Shown here piece after piece: positions 8,045 through 20,067 of a stretch of 64,000 bases of DNA (its first letter is position 1; each line of letters starts with the position of its first letter). The translations under genes were made by a program, and so were the position numbers. The notes below the pieces were generated by a model. That model had not been told where the DNA came from, ran no database searches, and saw only the letters and a program-made list of their open reading frames with translations. Source of the stretch: Nocardioides sp. GY 10113 (GTDB lineage: Bacteria; Actinomycetota; Actinomycetes; Propionibacteriales; Nocardioidaceae); the NCBI RefSeq assembly GCF_004919105.1, contig NZ_STGK01000004.1:124001-188000 (forward strand), in the 5' to 3' direction.

Positions 8045-9892
8045 ATGCCGATCCTCCGCTCCGCGACGTCCACCCAGGGCCGCAACATGGCCGGCGCGCG
8101 CGCCCTGTGGCGCGCCACCGGGATGACCGACTCCGACTTCGGCAAGCCGATCGTGGCGATCGCGAACTCCTTCACCGAGTTCGTGCCCGGCCACGTGCAC
8201 CTGCGCGACATGGGCAAGCTGGTCGCCGGGTCGGTGGTCGAGGCCGGCGGCGTGGCCAAGGAGTTCAACACGATCGCCGTGGACGACGGCATCGCGATGG
8301 GCCACGGCGGGATGCTCTACTCGCTGCCCAGCCGCGAGCTGATCGCCGACGCGGTGGAGTACATGGTGCAGGCGCACTGCGCCGACGCGCTGGTCTGCAT
8401 CTCCAACTGCGACAAGATCACGCCCGGCATGCTGCTCGCCGCGCTGCGGCTGAACATCCCGACCGTCTTCGTCTCCGGCGGTCCGATGGAGGCCGGCAAG
8501 ACGGTCGCCATCGAGGGCATCGTCCACGAGAAGCTCGACCTGGTCGACGCGATGGTCGCCGCCGCCAACGACGCGGTCACCGACGAGCAGCTGGACACCA
8601 TCGAGCGCTCCGCGTGCCCGACCTGCGGCTCCTGCTCGGGCATGTTCACGGCGAACTCGATGAACTGCCTGACCGAGGCGATCGGCCTCTCGCTGCCCGG
8701 CAACGGCTCCACGCTGGCCACCCACGCCGCGCGCAAGGACCTGTTCCTCGAGGCCGGCCGCCTGGTCGTCGACCTCGCCAAGCGGTACTACGACGGCGAG
8801 GACGAGTCCGTGCTGCCTCGCGCGATCGCCACCCGCCCCGCGTTCGAGAACGCCGTCGCGCTGGACGTCGCGATGGGCGGCTCCACCAACACGGTGCTGC
8901 ACCTGCTCGCCGCGGCCCGCGAGGCCGAGCTGGACTTCTCGGTGCACGACATCGACGCGATCTCCCGCCGGGTGCCGTGCCTGGCGAAGGTCGCCCCGAA
9001 CAGCCCGAAGTACCACATGGAGGACGTCCACCGCGCCGGCGGCATCCCGGCGCTGCTGGGCGAGCTGCACCGCGGCGGCGTGCTGAACACCGACGTCCAC
9101 TCGGTCCACTCGGCAGGCGTCGAGGAGTGGCTGGGGGAGTGGGACATCCGCAGCGGTACGGCGAGCCAGCAGGCCCTCGACCTGTTCCTCGCCGCGCCCG
9201 GCGGTGTGCGCACCACCGAGCCGTTCTCCACGGAGAACGTCTGGTCGACGCTCGACACCGACGCCGCCGAGGGCTGCATCCGCGACCTGGAGCACGCCTA
9301 CTCCGCCGACGGCGGACTGGCGATCCTCTCCGGCAACATCGCCCCCGACGGGTGCGTGGTGAAGACGGCCGGCGTGCCCGACGAGTGCCTGGTCTTCCGC
9401 GGCACCGCCAAGGTCTACGAGTCCCAGGACGACGCGGTGCAGGGCATCCTGGACCGCTCGGTGGAGGCCGGCGACGTCGTGGTGATCCGCTACGAGGGCC
9501 CCAAGGGCGGCCCCGGCATGCAGGAGATGCTCTACCCGACCTCGTTCCTCAAGGGTCGGGGCCTGGGCCAGGCCTGCGCCCTGATCACCGACGGCCGGTT
9601 CTCCGGCGGCACCAGCGGGCTCTCCATCGGGCACATCTCGCCCGAGGCGGCCGGCGGCGGCCTGATCGCGCTGATCGAGGACGGTGACCCGATCTTCATC
9701 GACATCCCGAACCGAGCGATCCGCCTCGAGGTCGACGACCTGGTGATCGCCGAGCGCCGTGCGGCGCAGGAGAAGCGCGACCGGCCCTACACGCCCATGG
9801 ACCGGCAGCGCCCGGTCTCCGCGGCGCTGCGGGCCTACGCGTCGATGGCCACCGCGGCCTCCGACGGCGCCTACCGACGCGTCCCGGAGTGA
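8045..9892 (+). CDS. ilvD: Dihydroxy-acid dehydratase
   Basis: IlvD dehydrates 2,3-dihydroxy-isovalerate and 2,3-dihydroxy-3-methylvalerate to the 2-keto acids, the third common step of valine and isoleucine synthesis. At 615 residues it has the full family length. Iron-sulfur cluster and active-site motifs are present: [10 protein letters not shown] and [19 protein letters not shown]. The C-terminal domain carries the GRFSGGTSG motif. It is away from ilvBNC and has its own leaderless promoter. Its stop overlaps the GTG of the next gene, so an unrelated-looking secreted protein is translationally coupled to it. Confidence 0.97.
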   Translation: MPILRSATSTQGRNMAGARALWRATGMTDSDFGKPIVAIANSFTEFVPGHVHLRDMGKLVAGSVVEAGGVAKEFNTIAVDDGIAMGHGGMLYSLPSRELIADAVEYMVQAHCADALVCISNCDKITPGMLLAALRLNIPTVFVSGGPMEAGKTVAIEGIVHEKLDLVDAMVAAANDAVTDEQLDTIERSACPTCGSCSGMFTANSMNCLTEAIGLSLPGNGSTLATHAARKDLFLEAGRLVVDLAKRYYDGEDESVLPRAIATRPAFENAVALDVAMGGSTNTVLHLLAAAREAELDFSVHDIDAISRRVPCLAKVAPNSPKYHMEDVHRAGGIPALLGELHRGGVLNTDVHSVHSAGVEEWLGEWDIRSGTASQQALDLFLAAPGGVRTTEPFSTENVWSTLDTDAAEGCIRDLEHAYSADGGLAILSGNIAPDGCVVKTAGVPDECLVFRGTAKVYESQDDAVQGILDRSVEAGDVVVIRYEGPKGGPGMQEMLYPTSFLKGRGLGQACALITDGRFSGGTSGLSIGHISPEAAGGGLIALIEDGDPIFIDIPNRAIRLEVDDLVIAERRAAQEKRDRPYTPMDRQRPVSAALRAYASMATAASDGAYRRVPE

Positions 9893-10914
9893 GCGCACGC
9901 CCTCGGGCCCTCGAAGGAACCACCGGCGCCTTCCTCGCCTACCTCGCCATCGCGGCGGTCCTGCTGACCGCGCTCGCGGTGCGGCTGGGTGAGGAGCGCG
10001 GCCGGGTGACACGGGTCGCCGACGCACCGGCGAGCACCGGCAGCGCGTACGCCGACGGCGGCACCGGCGACGGGCAGCCCGGCGAGGATCCCGCCACGGA
10101 CCCCGCCGGCGACCTGGCCCGGCCCGCCGCCGGCCCGCGCTGGCGCAGCGAGCGGATCTTCGCCCCCGGTCGCACGCTGGTCGCCTACTACGGCACCGCC
10201 GGCACCGGGGCGCTCGGCGTGCTCGGCGAGCGTGACCCGGACGCCTCCCACCGGCGCCTGGTCCGCGCCGCGCGGCCGTTCGCGGGTCCCGCCGGCGAGG
10301 TGCAGCCGGTCTACGAGCTGATCGTCACCATCGCCGACGCCCACCCGGGACGCGACGGCGACTTCAACCACGACCTCCGCCGCGCCGCGGTACGCCGCTA
10401 CCTGGACGCCGCGGGCCGGCACGGCGCGCTGGTCCTGCTCGACGTGCAGCCCGGCCGCGGCGACTTCGAGCGGGTGGCCCGCCGGTGGGCGTGGGCGCTG
10501 CGGCAGCCGCACGTCGGCCTGGCGCTGGACCCGGAGTGGCGGATGGGCCGCCACCAGGTCCCCGGCCGGGTGCTCGGCTCGGTGCGCGCGGCCGAGGTGA
10601 ACCGGGTCTCGGCCTGGTTGTCGGCGATGGTGGTGCGTCGCGACCTGCCGGAGAAGCTGCTGGTGGTGCACCAGTTCCGGACCTCGATGCTGCCGGACGC
10701 CGAGCGGGTCCGCGCCCGCGACGGGCTCGCCCTCGTCCAGCACGTCGACGGCTTCGGCACGCCCCGGCAGAAGCTGGACACTTACCGCGCCGTCGCCCGC
10801 CCGCGGACCTTCCGGATGGGGTTCAAGCTCTTCTACGACGAGGACAGCCGGCTGATGCGGCCCCGCGACGTCGCCGCCGTCCGCCCCCGGGTCCGGTTCG
10901 TCTCCTACCAGTGA
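9889..10914 (+). CDS. Hypothetical secreted or membrane-anchored protein
   Basis: This 341-residue protein has an N-terminal hydrophobic segment ([17 protein letters not shown], residues 15-31), then a Gly/Asp/Ala-rich linker to about residue 80, then a globular domain. Visible stretches such as [41 protein letters not shown] and FKLFYDEDS suggest an alternating beta/alpha barrel with acidic residues at strand ends, as in glycoside-hydrolase-like folds. That is inference, and I recognise no named family. The GTG start overlaps the ilvD stop by four bases. It probably acts outside the cytoplasmic membrane. Confidence 0.6.
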   Translation: MSARPRALEGTTGAFLAYLAIAAVLLTALAVRLGEERGRVTRVADAPASTGSAYADGGTGDGQPGEDPATDPAGDLARPAAGPRWRSERIFAPGRTLVAYYGTAGTGALGVLGERDPDASHRRLVRAARPFAGPAGEVQPVYELIVTIADAHPGRDGDFNHDLRRAAVRRYLDAAGRHGALVLLDVQPGRGDFERVARRWAWALRQPHVGLALDPEWRMGRHQVPGRVLGSVRAAEVNRVSAWLSAMVVRRDLPEKLLVVHQFRTSMLPDAERVRARDGLALVQHVDGFGTPRQKLDTYRAVARPRTFRMGFKLFYDEDSRLMRPRDVAAVRPRVRFVSYQ

Positions 10915-10981
10915 CACCAGCCAGCCAGCCACCACCAGCCGGTCACGACGAGCCAGCCGGCACCAGCCAGGAGGGAAGCCC

Positions 10982-11698
10982 GTGAGCCACCCGATCACCC
11001 CGCCCGTCGGCGCCCCCGTGCCCGGCTGGCAGCCCCGGCCCCGGCCCGAGCCGGTCACCCTGGCCGGCGTGCACGTCCGGGTCGAGCCGCTCACCTCAGC
11101 CCGCTACTCCGACCTGTACGCCGCCACCTGCGGCGACGGCGACGACGACCTGTGGACCTACCGGCCCGTCGATCGGCCGACCAGCCTGCCCACCCTGTGG
11201 ATGCACCTGGCCGGGGTCCTCGGCTCGCCGACCGACGTCACCTTCGCGCTGGTGCCGACCACGGGCCCGGCCGCGGGCACGGCGGCCGGCATCGCGTCGT
11301 ACCTGCGGGTGGAGCCCGCGCACGGCCAGATCGAGGTCGGCGGGATCCTCCTGTCCCGGGTGCTCCAGCGCACTGCCGCGGCGACCGAGGCGATCCACCT
11401 GCTGATGCGCCACGCCTTCGACGACCTCGGCTACCGCCGCTTCGAGTGGAAGTGCGACAGCCTCAACGAGCCGTCCCGGCGCGCCGCGGCGCGCCTGGGG
11501 TTCGCCTACGAGGGCCGGTTCCGGAACCACCTGGTGGTCAAGGGCCGCAACCGCGACACCGACTGGTTCTCGGTCACCGACGCGGAGTGGCCGGCCGTGC
11601 GCGCGGCCCACGAGCGGTGGCTGGACCCGGCGAACTTCGACGACCGGGGCCGGCAGCGCGCCGCGCTCAGCGAGGCGACCGCCTCGATCCGGCCCTGA
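10982..11698 (+). CDS. GNAT-family N-acetyltransferase (RimJ/RimL type)
   Basis: This 238-residue cytoplasmic enzyme shows the GNAT fold of the RimJ/RimL subfamily: VTLAGVHVRVEPLTSARY at the start of the domain, GIASYLRVEPAHGQIEVGGILL for the central strands, TAATEAIHLLMRHAFDDLGYRRFEWKCDSLNEPSRRAAARLGFAYEG for the acetyl-CoA loop and tail, and FRNHLVVKGRNRDTDWFS. Such proteins acetylate amino groups of proteins or small molecules; the target is unknown. GTG 10982 follows an AGGAGGGAAG ribosome site. The 67 bases before it are a run of CCAGC-type repeats. Confidence 0.85.
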   Translation: MSHPITPPVGAPVPGWQPRPRPEPVTLAGVHVRVEPLTSARYSDLYAATCGDGDDDLWTYRPVDRPTSLPTLWMHLAGVLGSPTDVTFALVPTTGPAAGTAAGIASYLRVEPAHGQIEVGGILLSRVLQRTAAATEAIHLLMRHAFDDLGYRRFEWKCDSLNEPSRRAAARLGFAYEGRFRNHLVVKGRNRDTDWFSVTDAEWPAVRAAHERWLDPANFDDRGRQRAALSEATASIRP

Positions 11699-11727
11699 GC
11701 GGGGACATAGGTGGCAGGCTGGCGCCC

Positions 11728-12579
11728 ATGGCGTCAGCGGTCAGCACCGGTGAGATGGTCGCCGCCGTGCTCGCCGACCTGGTGGGGCGCATCGAGCAGC
11801 GGCTGCCGGCCGCCGTCGAGGACGAGTACGACGGCGTCCACCGCCTGCGGACCTCGGTCCGCCGCCTGCGCACAGCGCTGTCGGTCTTCGGCCACCACCT
11901 GCGGGGCCGGCCGACGAAGGCGCTCCGCCGCGACCTGGGCGACCTGGGCGCGCTGCTCGGCGTGCCACGCGACCTGGAGGTGCGCGCGGACCTGTTGGAC
12001 GACCTGCTGGAGCGCCTGGAGCTGGGCGACCTGCGCGCGGACCTGGTCGACCCGCTGCGCCTGGAGCACGGAGGCGCGCACCGGACGTTCGCGGCGTGGA
12101 GCGGGGGAGCGGCGGCGGCGGACCTGCGGGCGACGCTCGCGGAGTGGTCGGCCGGTCCGCCGCTGAAGAGGCCGGACAAGCCGGCCGAGGAGGTGGCCTC
12201 CGGGCTGGTCCTCGGCCAGGCCGACGTGACGCTGGGCCTGGTGCCGGACGTCCTGGCGGAGGCGTCGCCCGAGGCGCTGCACGAGCTGCGCAAGAAGGCG
12301 CGGCGGCTGCGCCACACGGCGGAGGCGGTCACCAAGGAACCGGTCGCGCTGCTCGGCGCCGACGTGGTGGACCTCGGCGCCGCGGGCTCCGCCATCCAGT
12401 CCCGGCTGGGCGACCATCGTGACGCGCTGCTGCTGGCCGAGCACGTGGAGCGCACCGCGCCCGCGATGGCGCCGTACAGTGCCGTCGCGGCGACCGCCCG
12501 CGAGCTGGCCTGCGAGGCTCTCGCGGGGCTGCCGGACGACGTGGAGCGGCTCGCGGAGGCTCGGGACCGGCTGCGCTGA
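11728..12579 (+). CDS. CHAD domain-containing protein
   Basis: This 283-residue protein consists of a single CHAD domain, an all-alpha fold with conserved His and basic residues that binds inorganic polyphosphate. The signature VHRLRTSVRRLRTALSVF is at about residues 35-52, and the second half repeats it as LHELRKKARRLRHTAEAV. There is no fused CYTH domain. ATG 11728 is chosen because it is the first ATG before the conserved domain; GTG and ATG codons slightly downstream are alternatives. No partner gene is adjacent; ilvB with its leader follows. Confidence 0.85.
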   Translation: MASAVSTGEMVAAVLADLVGRIEQRLPAAVEDEYDGVHRLRTSVRRLRTALSVFGHHLRGRPTKALRRDLGDLGALLGVPRDLEVRADLLDDLLERLELGDLRADLVDPLRLEHGGAHRTFAAWSGGAAAADLRATLAEWSAGPPLKRPDKPAEEVASGLVLGQADVTLGLVPDVLAEASPEALHELRKKARRLRHTAEAVTKEPVALLGADVVDLGAAGSAIQSRLGDHRDALLLAEHVERTAPAMAPYSAVAATARELACEALAGLPDDVERLAEARDRLR

Positions 12580-12656
12580 GGCCGAGCGGGCCCCGCCCGG
12601 CCAGCGCGTCTCGCCGCCGTCACCGCTGACGCGCGACCGCGTCGGAGCGCCTCGAT

Positions 12657-12699
12657 TGCGTCCCGATCGTGAGACGCCTGTCTTGTCATTTGGGACGCA
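12657..12699. promoter_or_regulatory. Inverted repeat upstream of the ilvB leader
   Basis: TGCGTCCC (12657-12664) and GGGACGCA (12692-12699) form an 8-bp inverted repeat with a 27-base spacer, about 40 bases upstream of the predicted ilvB -10. It could be an operator; no regulator is identified. Confidence 0.3.
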
Positions 12700-12712
12700 T
12701 GAGAGACTGGCG

Positions 12713-12742
12713 TGGACGGGACGACGTACGACCGCGTACGGT
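12713..12742 (+). promoter_or_regulatory. Promoter of the ilvB leader transcript
   Basis: A -35-like TGGACG (12713-12718) is followed after 18 bases by a -10 TACGGT (12737-12742). Seven bases later comes the ATG of the leader peptide, so the RNA probably starts at or next to that ATG. Confidence 0.5.
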
Positions 12743-12749
12743 GGCCGAC

Positions 12750-12788
12750 ATGCGCCGCCTTCTCGTACGCACCGGACGCGTCGACTGA
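12750..12788 (+). CDS. ilvB leader peptide, attenuation
   Basis: This 12-residue open frame encodes [12 protein letters not shown], with two Leu and two Val codons in twelve. Together with the terminator 18 bases downstream it forms a classical amino-acid attenuator: ribosome stalling at Leu/Val codons would favour readthrough into ilvBNC. BCAA leader peptides of this size are known before ilvB in actinobacteria (for example Corynebacterium glutamicum ilvBNC). It has no ribosome site because transcription appears to start at its ATG. Confidence 0.75.
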   Translation: MRRLLVRTGRVD

Positions 12789-12805
12789 CACCAGTCGCGC
12801 GTCCA

Positions 12806-12837
12806 CCCCTCGTTGCCCGGCAACCGAGGGGTTTTTT
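12806..12837 (+). terminator. ilvB attenuator (intrinsic terminator)
   Basis: CCCCTCG and CGAGGGG form the stem, extended by TTG/CAA with one bulge around a five-base loop, followed directly by six T residues. This is one of the few T-run terminators in the window. It lies before ilvB rather than after a gene, hence the attenuator call. Confidence 0.85.
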
Positions 12838-12876
12838 GTTGAGTACGACGACCACGAACACGAAGGACAACGCGGA

Positions 12877-14636
12877 ATGAGTGAGCAGCAGGGCCCCGGG
12901 GGATCGATCACCGGAGCGCAGAGCCTGGTGCGGTCGCTGGAAGCGGCCGGGGTCACCGACATCTTCGGCATCCCGGGCGGGGCGATCCTCCCGGCGTACG
13001 ACCCGCTCATGGACAGCTCGATCCGGCACATCCTGGTCCGCCACGAGCAGGGGGCCGGCCACGCCGCCCAGGGCTACGCGGCCGCGACCGGCAGGGTCGG
13101 CGTCTGCATGGCGACCTCGGGCCCGGGTGCGACCAACCTGGTCACCCCGCTCGCCGACGCGCACATGGACAGCGTCCCGATGGTGGCGGTGACCGGCCAG
13201 GTCGGTGCCGCGCTGATCGGCACCGACGCCTTCCAGGAGGCCGACATCCGCGGCATCACGATGCCGATCACCAAGCACAACTTCCTGGTCACCGACCCCG
13301 CGGAGATCCCGACCAAGATCGCCGAGGCGTTCCACATCGCCTCCACCGGTCGCCCGGGCCCGGTGCTGGTGGACGTGACCAAGTCCGCCCTGCAGGCGAT
13401 GACCGACTTCCGCTGGCCCAGCGAGATCACGCTGCCCGGCTACCGGCCGATCACCCGCCCGCACGCCAAGCAGATCCGGGAGGCCGCACGGCTGATCCTG
13501 GAGTCGCGCAAGCCGGTCCTGTACGTCGGCGGCGGCACCATCCGCGCCGGCGCGGCCAAGGAGCTGCGCACCTTCGCCGAGCTCACCGGCATCCCGGTGG
13601 TGACGACGTTGATGGCCCGCGGCGCCTTCCCGGACAGCCACCCGCAGCACCTCGGCATGCCCGGCATGCACGGCACGGTGGCCGCGGTCGCCGGTCTGCA
13701 GAAGAGCGACCTGATCATCAGCCTCGGCGCCCGCTTCGACGACCGGGTGACCGGCAACCTGGACTCCTTCGCCCCGGACGCCAAGGTGATCCACGCCGAC
13801 ATCGACCCCGCCGAGATCGGCAAGAACCGCTACACCGACGTGCCGATCGTCGGCGACGTGCGCGAGGTGCTGATCGACCTCACCACCGCGCTGCGCACCG
13901 AGCAGGACGCCGGCAACACCGGCGACTACGAGGGCTGGGTCGCGTTCTGCGCCGGGGTGAAGAAGAAGTACCCGCTCGGCTACGAGCGGCCCGCCGACGG
14001 CGGTCTGGCCCCGCAGTACGTGATCGAGCGGCTCGGCGCGATCTCCGGCTCCGACACGATCTTCACCGCCGGTGTCGGACAGCACCAGATGTGGGCCGCG
14101 CAGTTCGTCGGCTACGAGAAGCCGAACACCTGGCTCAACTCCGGCGGCCTGGGCACGATGGGCTACTCGGTGCCCGCGGCGATGGGCGCCAAGGTCGGCA
14201 TGCCGGACTCCACGGTCTGGGCGGTGGACGGCGACGGCTGCTTCCAGATGACCAACCAGGAGCTGGCCACCTGCGCGATCAACAACATCCCGATCAAGGT
14301 CGCGATCATCAACAACGAGTCGCTCGGCATGGTGCGGCAGTGGCAGACGCTGTTCTACAACGAGCGCTACTCCAACACCGACCTGCACTCCAAGCGGATC
14401 CCGGACTTCGTCAAGCTCGCCGACGCCTACGGCTGCGTGGGCCTGGCCTGCGAGTCCCCGGAGGACGTGGACGCCACCATCGCCAAGGCGATGGAGATCA
14501 ACGACGTCCCGGTCGTGGTCGACTTCCGGGTGCACCGCGACGCCATGGTCTGGCCGATGGTCGCCGCCGGCACCAGCAACGACGACATCAAGTACGCGCG
14601 CGACCTCGCGCCCCAGTTCGACGAGGACGACCTCTG

Positions 14637-14637
<1 letters not shown>
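12877..14637 (+). CDS. ilvB: Acetolactate synthase large subunit
   Basis: This 586-residue ThDP- and FAD-dependent catalytic subunit condenses pyruvate with pyruvate or 2-ketobutyrate, the first common step of valine, leucine and isoleucine synthesis. The ThDP-activating Glu is in [15 protein letters not shown]. The ThDP-Mg motif runs [15 protein letters not shown] to IINN. ATG 12877 is chosen because an in-frame extension to 12712 would run through the attenuator and leader. Its stop overlaps the ilvN start by one base (TGATG). Expression is probably controlled by the upstream attenuator. Confidence 0.96.
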
Positions 14638-16311
<1,674 letters not shown>

Positions 16312-16344
16312 CCCACGGGTCGTACGGCCCGCCGTACGGCGTCG

Positions 16345-16384
16345 ACGAGCGCCCCCGGAACCGACTGGTTCCGGGGGCGCTCGT
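16345..16384. terminator. Strong hairpin between ilvC and convergent ABC permease
   Basis: An 18-bp perfect stem (arms beginning ACGAGCGCCCCC) with a four-base GACT loop lies between the two convergent stops. It has no T-run, as is common in high-GC actinobacteria, and should end transcription from both sides. Confidence 0.85.
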
Positions 16385-16406
16385 GCGTTGCGCGGGTGGC
16401 CCTGAG

Positions 16407-17227
16407 CTACTTCACCTCGGAGCGGAGCAGCGCCCACAGGCCGGCGGTCAGCGGCAGCACCAGCCAGAGGACGCTGGTGACGCCGAGCTGGGCCCACATC
16501 TCGCCGGTCATCTTCTCGTCGAAGAGCGGGTAGTAGGCGGTGTTCAGGTCGAACCAGGCGGCGTGGTCGGCCCACCACTGCTGCACGCCGGCCAGCGCGC
16601 CGGAGACGCCTGGCAGCACGAAGGACCACACGAAGTAGCCGATGATCCCGGCGGCGGAGCTGCGCAGCAGCACGCCGAGGGTGAATCCGCCCATCATGCC
16701 GATCACGTTGGCGAGCACGATCTGCGCGAACTGGGTGGCGCTGATGTCCCAGGTCGGGTCGACGCCCGCGATGGCCGTGCCGAGCAGGTTGCCCAGCGCG
16801 CCCACGCCGAGCGCCACGACCATCGACGTGGCCGCGATGGCCACGGTCAGCGCGGCCTTGGCGCCGATCACCCGGCCGCGGCTGGGCACCAGGGTGAAGG
16901 TGGTCAGCCCGGTCCGCTGGCTCCACTCCGAGGTCACGGCCAGCACCGCGATCATCGGCAGGATCACCGACATCGGGATGCCGACCGCGGAGGCGAAGGC
17001 GTTGAAGGTGAGCTCCTCGCGGGGGGCGAAGATGATCACCGCGCCGGTGGCGACGACCGACAGGATCACGATGCTGGCCATCAGCCAGAACCCGGAGCGG
17101 GTGTCGAACATCTTGCGGAGCTCGACGCCGAGGAGCCGGCCGGTCGGGATCGGCGCCGGCGCGCTGCGCTCCCGACGGGCGGGGCCGGCGAGGACGGCGT
17201 CGACCGTGGTGGTGGTGGACGTGGTGC

Positions 17228-17231
<4 letters not shown>
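16407..17231 (-). CDS. ABC transporter permease (ABC-2 type)
   Basis: This 274-residue membrane protein has about six hydrophobic segments (SGFWLMASIVILSVVATGAVII, FASAVGIPMSVILPMIAVLAV, AALTVAIAATSMVVALGVGALGNLL and others), the pattern of ABC-2 exporter permeases. The conserved SEWSQRTGLTTFTLVPSRGRVIGAK segment matches actinobacterial permeases paired with CcmA/NatA-like ATPases. The N-terminus is a Thr-rich cytoplasmic tail. Its start overlaps the ATPase stop by four bases (ATGA). The substrate is unknown; antibiotic, lipid or peptide export are candidates. Confidence 0.85.
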
Positions 17232-18127
<896 letters not shown>

Positions 18128-18196
18128 GGCCGCAAGCCTCGCCGCCGGGCGCCCGTGCGCGCGTCCGGCACAGCCCCGGGTCCGCCCCCGATCCCA

Positions 18197-18237
18197 CCCT
18201 GAGAAGGCATCAGGGGTCTGTGACCCATCCCTCAGGG
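18197..18237. promoter_or_regulatory. Nested inverted repeats in the ABC/frnE divergent region
   Basis: CCCTGAG (18197-18203) pairs with CTCAGGG (18231-18237), and GGGTC-TGT-GACCC forms a second hairpin inside. It lies between divergent genes, so an operator is plausible. Confidence 0.35.
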
Positions 18238-18288
18238 ATCGGGCCCCGGAGCGGGAAGGCCTCGGCGGTAGGTGACGTTTCAACGACC

Positions 18289-18999
18289 ATGCGCATCGAC
18301 ATCTGGTCCGACGTGGTCTGCCCCTGGTGCTCGATCGGCAAGAAGCGCCTGGAGCGCGCACTGGCCGACTTCGAGCACGCCGACGACGTCGAGGTCGTCT
18401 ACCACTCCTTCCAGCTGGACCCGTCGTCCCCGACGGTGCCCGAGGAGACCGCCCGCGTGGCGATCGCCCGCAAGTACGGGATCAGCGTCGAGCAGGCCGC
18501 GCAGGCCCAGGCCCAGGTCACCGCGGTGGCCGCGGAGGAGGGCATGACCTGGCACCAGGAGGAGGCGCCGAACGTCAGCACCCTGGACGCGCACCGGCTG
18601 CTCCACCTCGCGCTCGCCGAGCACGGCCCGGCCACCCAGGCCGCGCTGAAGGAGGGCCTGCTGCAGGCCTACTTCGGCGCCGCGCGCAACGTCGCCGACC
18701 ACGCGCTGCTGGCCGAGCTGGCCGTCGCGGCCGGGCTGGACGCCGACCGGGTGGCCGCGGTCCTCGCCTCCGACGAGTACGCCGACGCGGTCACCGCCGA
18801 CATCCGGCAGGCGCAGGCCTACGGCGCGACCGGCGTGCCGTTCTTCGTGATCGACGGCAAGTACGGGATCTCGGGCGCCCAGCCGACCGAGCTGTTCGCG
18901 CAGGCACTCACCCAGGCCTGGTCCGAGCGTGCGCCGCTGACCGTGCTGGCGGGGGACGCCGGCGCCGAGGCCTGCGGCCCCGACGGCTGCGCCATCTGA
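18289..18999 (+). CDS. DsbA family oxidoreductase (FrnE-like)
   Basis: This 236-residue thioredoxin-fold protein has the CPWC redox motif at residues 12-15 (IDIWSDVVCPWCSIGKKRLERAL) and the helical insert and cis-Pro segment (ATGVPFFVIDGKYGISGAQP) typical of the FrnE branch of the DsbA family. There is no signal peptide, so it should act in the cytoplasm in thiol-disulfide exchange. A C-terminal pair of Cys (EACGPDGCAI) is common in this branch. It is monocistronic, with a hairpin after it. Confidence 0.9.
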   Translation: MRIDIWSDVVCPWCSIGKKRLERALADFEHADDVEVVYHSFQLDPSSPTVPEETARVAIARKYGISVEQAAQAQAQVTAVAAEEGMTWHQEEAPNVSTLDAHRLLHLALAEHGPATQAALKEGLLQAYFGAARNVADHALLAELAVAAGLDADRVAAVLASDEYADAVTADIRQAQAYGATGVPFFVIDGKYGISGAQPTELFAQALTQAWSERAPLTVLAGDAGAEACGPDGCAI

Positions 19000-19009
19000 G
19001 GCATCGACA

Positions 19010-19050
19010 CGGGGCCGAGGGCGCCGGGGCATCCCGGCACCTCGGCCCCG
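19010..19050 (+). terminator. Hairpin after the FrnE-like gene
   Basis: CGGGGCCGAGG (19010-19020) pairs with CCTCGGCCCCG (19040-19050), and GCCGGG with CCCGGC inside, loop GCAT. No T-run. It separates the gene from efeU. Confidence 0.7.
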
Positions 19051-19089
19051 CCGGCGTGTGAGGCGCAACACGCGCCATCGCGGCACAAG

Positions 19090-19108
19090 TAAGGTAAGGT
19101 TTACCTGT
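19090..19108 (+). promoter_or_regulatory. IdeR/DtxR iron box at the efeU start
   Basis: The 19-mer beginning TAAGGTAAGG and ending TTTACCTGT matches the IdeR/DtxR consensus (TTAGGTTAGGCTAACCTAA) at 13 of 19 positions, including both conserved AGG and CCT cores. It overlaps the GTG start of efeU, so Fe-loaded repressor would block initiation of a probably leaderless transcript. Confidence 0.75.
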
Positions 19109-20000
19109 GTTCGCGAACTTCCTGATCGGTCTGCGTGAGGGACTCGAGGCGGCCCTCGTCGTCAGCATCCTCGTCGCGTACCTCGTCAAGACGGACCGTC
19201 GGGACCTGCTGCCGCGGATCTGGGTCGGCGTCGGCATCGCGGTCGCGATCTCCCTCGGCTTCGGCGCCCTGCTGACCTTCGGGCCGCGCGGGCTGACCTT
19301 CGAGGCCCAGGAGGCGATCGGCGGCACGCTGTCCCTGCTCGCCGTCGGCTTCGTGACCTGGATGATCTTCTGGATGGCGAACGCCGCGCGCGGGCTGGGC
19401 GCGGAGCTGAGGGGCAGGATCGACGTCGCCGCCGAGGGCGGGCGCTGGTCCCTGGCCGTGGTGGCGATGCTCGCCGTCGGGCGCGAGGGCCTGGAGACCG
19501 CGCTCTTCCTGTGGGCCGCGACGCAGGCCGCGACCCGCGACGTCGCCGGTGCGGTGACCGCCACGTGGGAGCCGCTGCTCGGCGCCGCGCTCGGCCTGGC
19601 CGTCGCGGTGGTGCTCGGCCACCTGATCTACCGCGGCGCGATCCGGATCAACCTCGGCCACTTCTTCACCTGGACCGGCGCCTTCCTGATCCTGGTCGCC
19701 GGCGGCGTGCTCGCCTACGGCGTGCACGACCTCCAGGAGGCCGGCATCCTCCCGGGCCTCAACAACCTCGCCTTCGACGTCTCCGGCGCGATCCCGCCGT
19801 CGTCCTGGTACGGCACGCTGCTCAAGGGCGTCTTCAACTTCTCCCCGGCCACCACCGTGCTGGAGGCCACCGCCTGGGTCCTCTACGTCGTCCCGGTCGG
19901 GACCCTGTTCTTCCTCGACCGGCGGCGCCGGAGCCGTCCGGTGCCGGCCGCCCCTGACCCGAGCGGGCCGGTCCAGCCGGTCCGGCCGGTCCAGCGCTGA
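19107..20000 (+). CDS. efeU: Iron permease EfeU (FTR1/OFeT family)
   Basis: EfeU is the membrane permease of the EfeUOB iron uptake system. The 297-residue protein has about seven hydrophobic segments and both iron-binding REGLE motifs: REGLEAAL at residues 10-17 and REGLETALFLW near residue 129. GTG 19107 is chosen because the first residues FANFLIGLREGLEAA match the conserved N-terminus and the iron box ends exactly there. A GTG next to an iron box suggests repression under iron sufficiency. efeO and efeB follow in the same orientation. Confidence 0.95.
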   Translation: MFANFLIGLREGLEAALVVSILVAYLVKTDRRDLLPRIWVGVGIAVAISLGFGALLTFGPRGLTFEAQEAIGGTLSLLAVGFVTWMIFWMANAARGLGAELRGRIDVAAEGGRWSLAVVAMLAVGREGLETALFLWAATQAATRDVAGAVTATWEPLLGAALGLAVAVVLGHLIYRGAIRINLGHFFTWTGAFLILVAGGVLAYGVHDLQEAGILPGLNNLAFDVSGAIPPSSWYGTLLKGVFNFSPATTVLEATAWVLYVVPVGTLFFLDRRRRSRPVPAAPDPSGPVQPVRPVQR

Positions 20001-20067
20001 CCCCGTCCGCCTTCCCGCAGCACCCCGTCACCTCTCCCACCGAACCTCACCAGGAGGACCTGCTCCC

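Noticed and set aside
6497..10027. A 1176-codon minus-strand frame opposite the BNR gene and ilvD
   Set aside because: Shadow of well-supported genes; composition is His/Gly/Val/Arg-rich without domains.
10915..10981. A functional repeat array of CCAGC units
   Set aside because: Short, imperfect and low-complexity; it contains the ribosome site of the GNAT gene and nothing else to support a function.
12712..12876. Extension of ilvB upstream to GTG 12712
   Set aside because: The extra residues cross the leader peptide and T-run attenuator; ATG 12877 begins the conserved protein.
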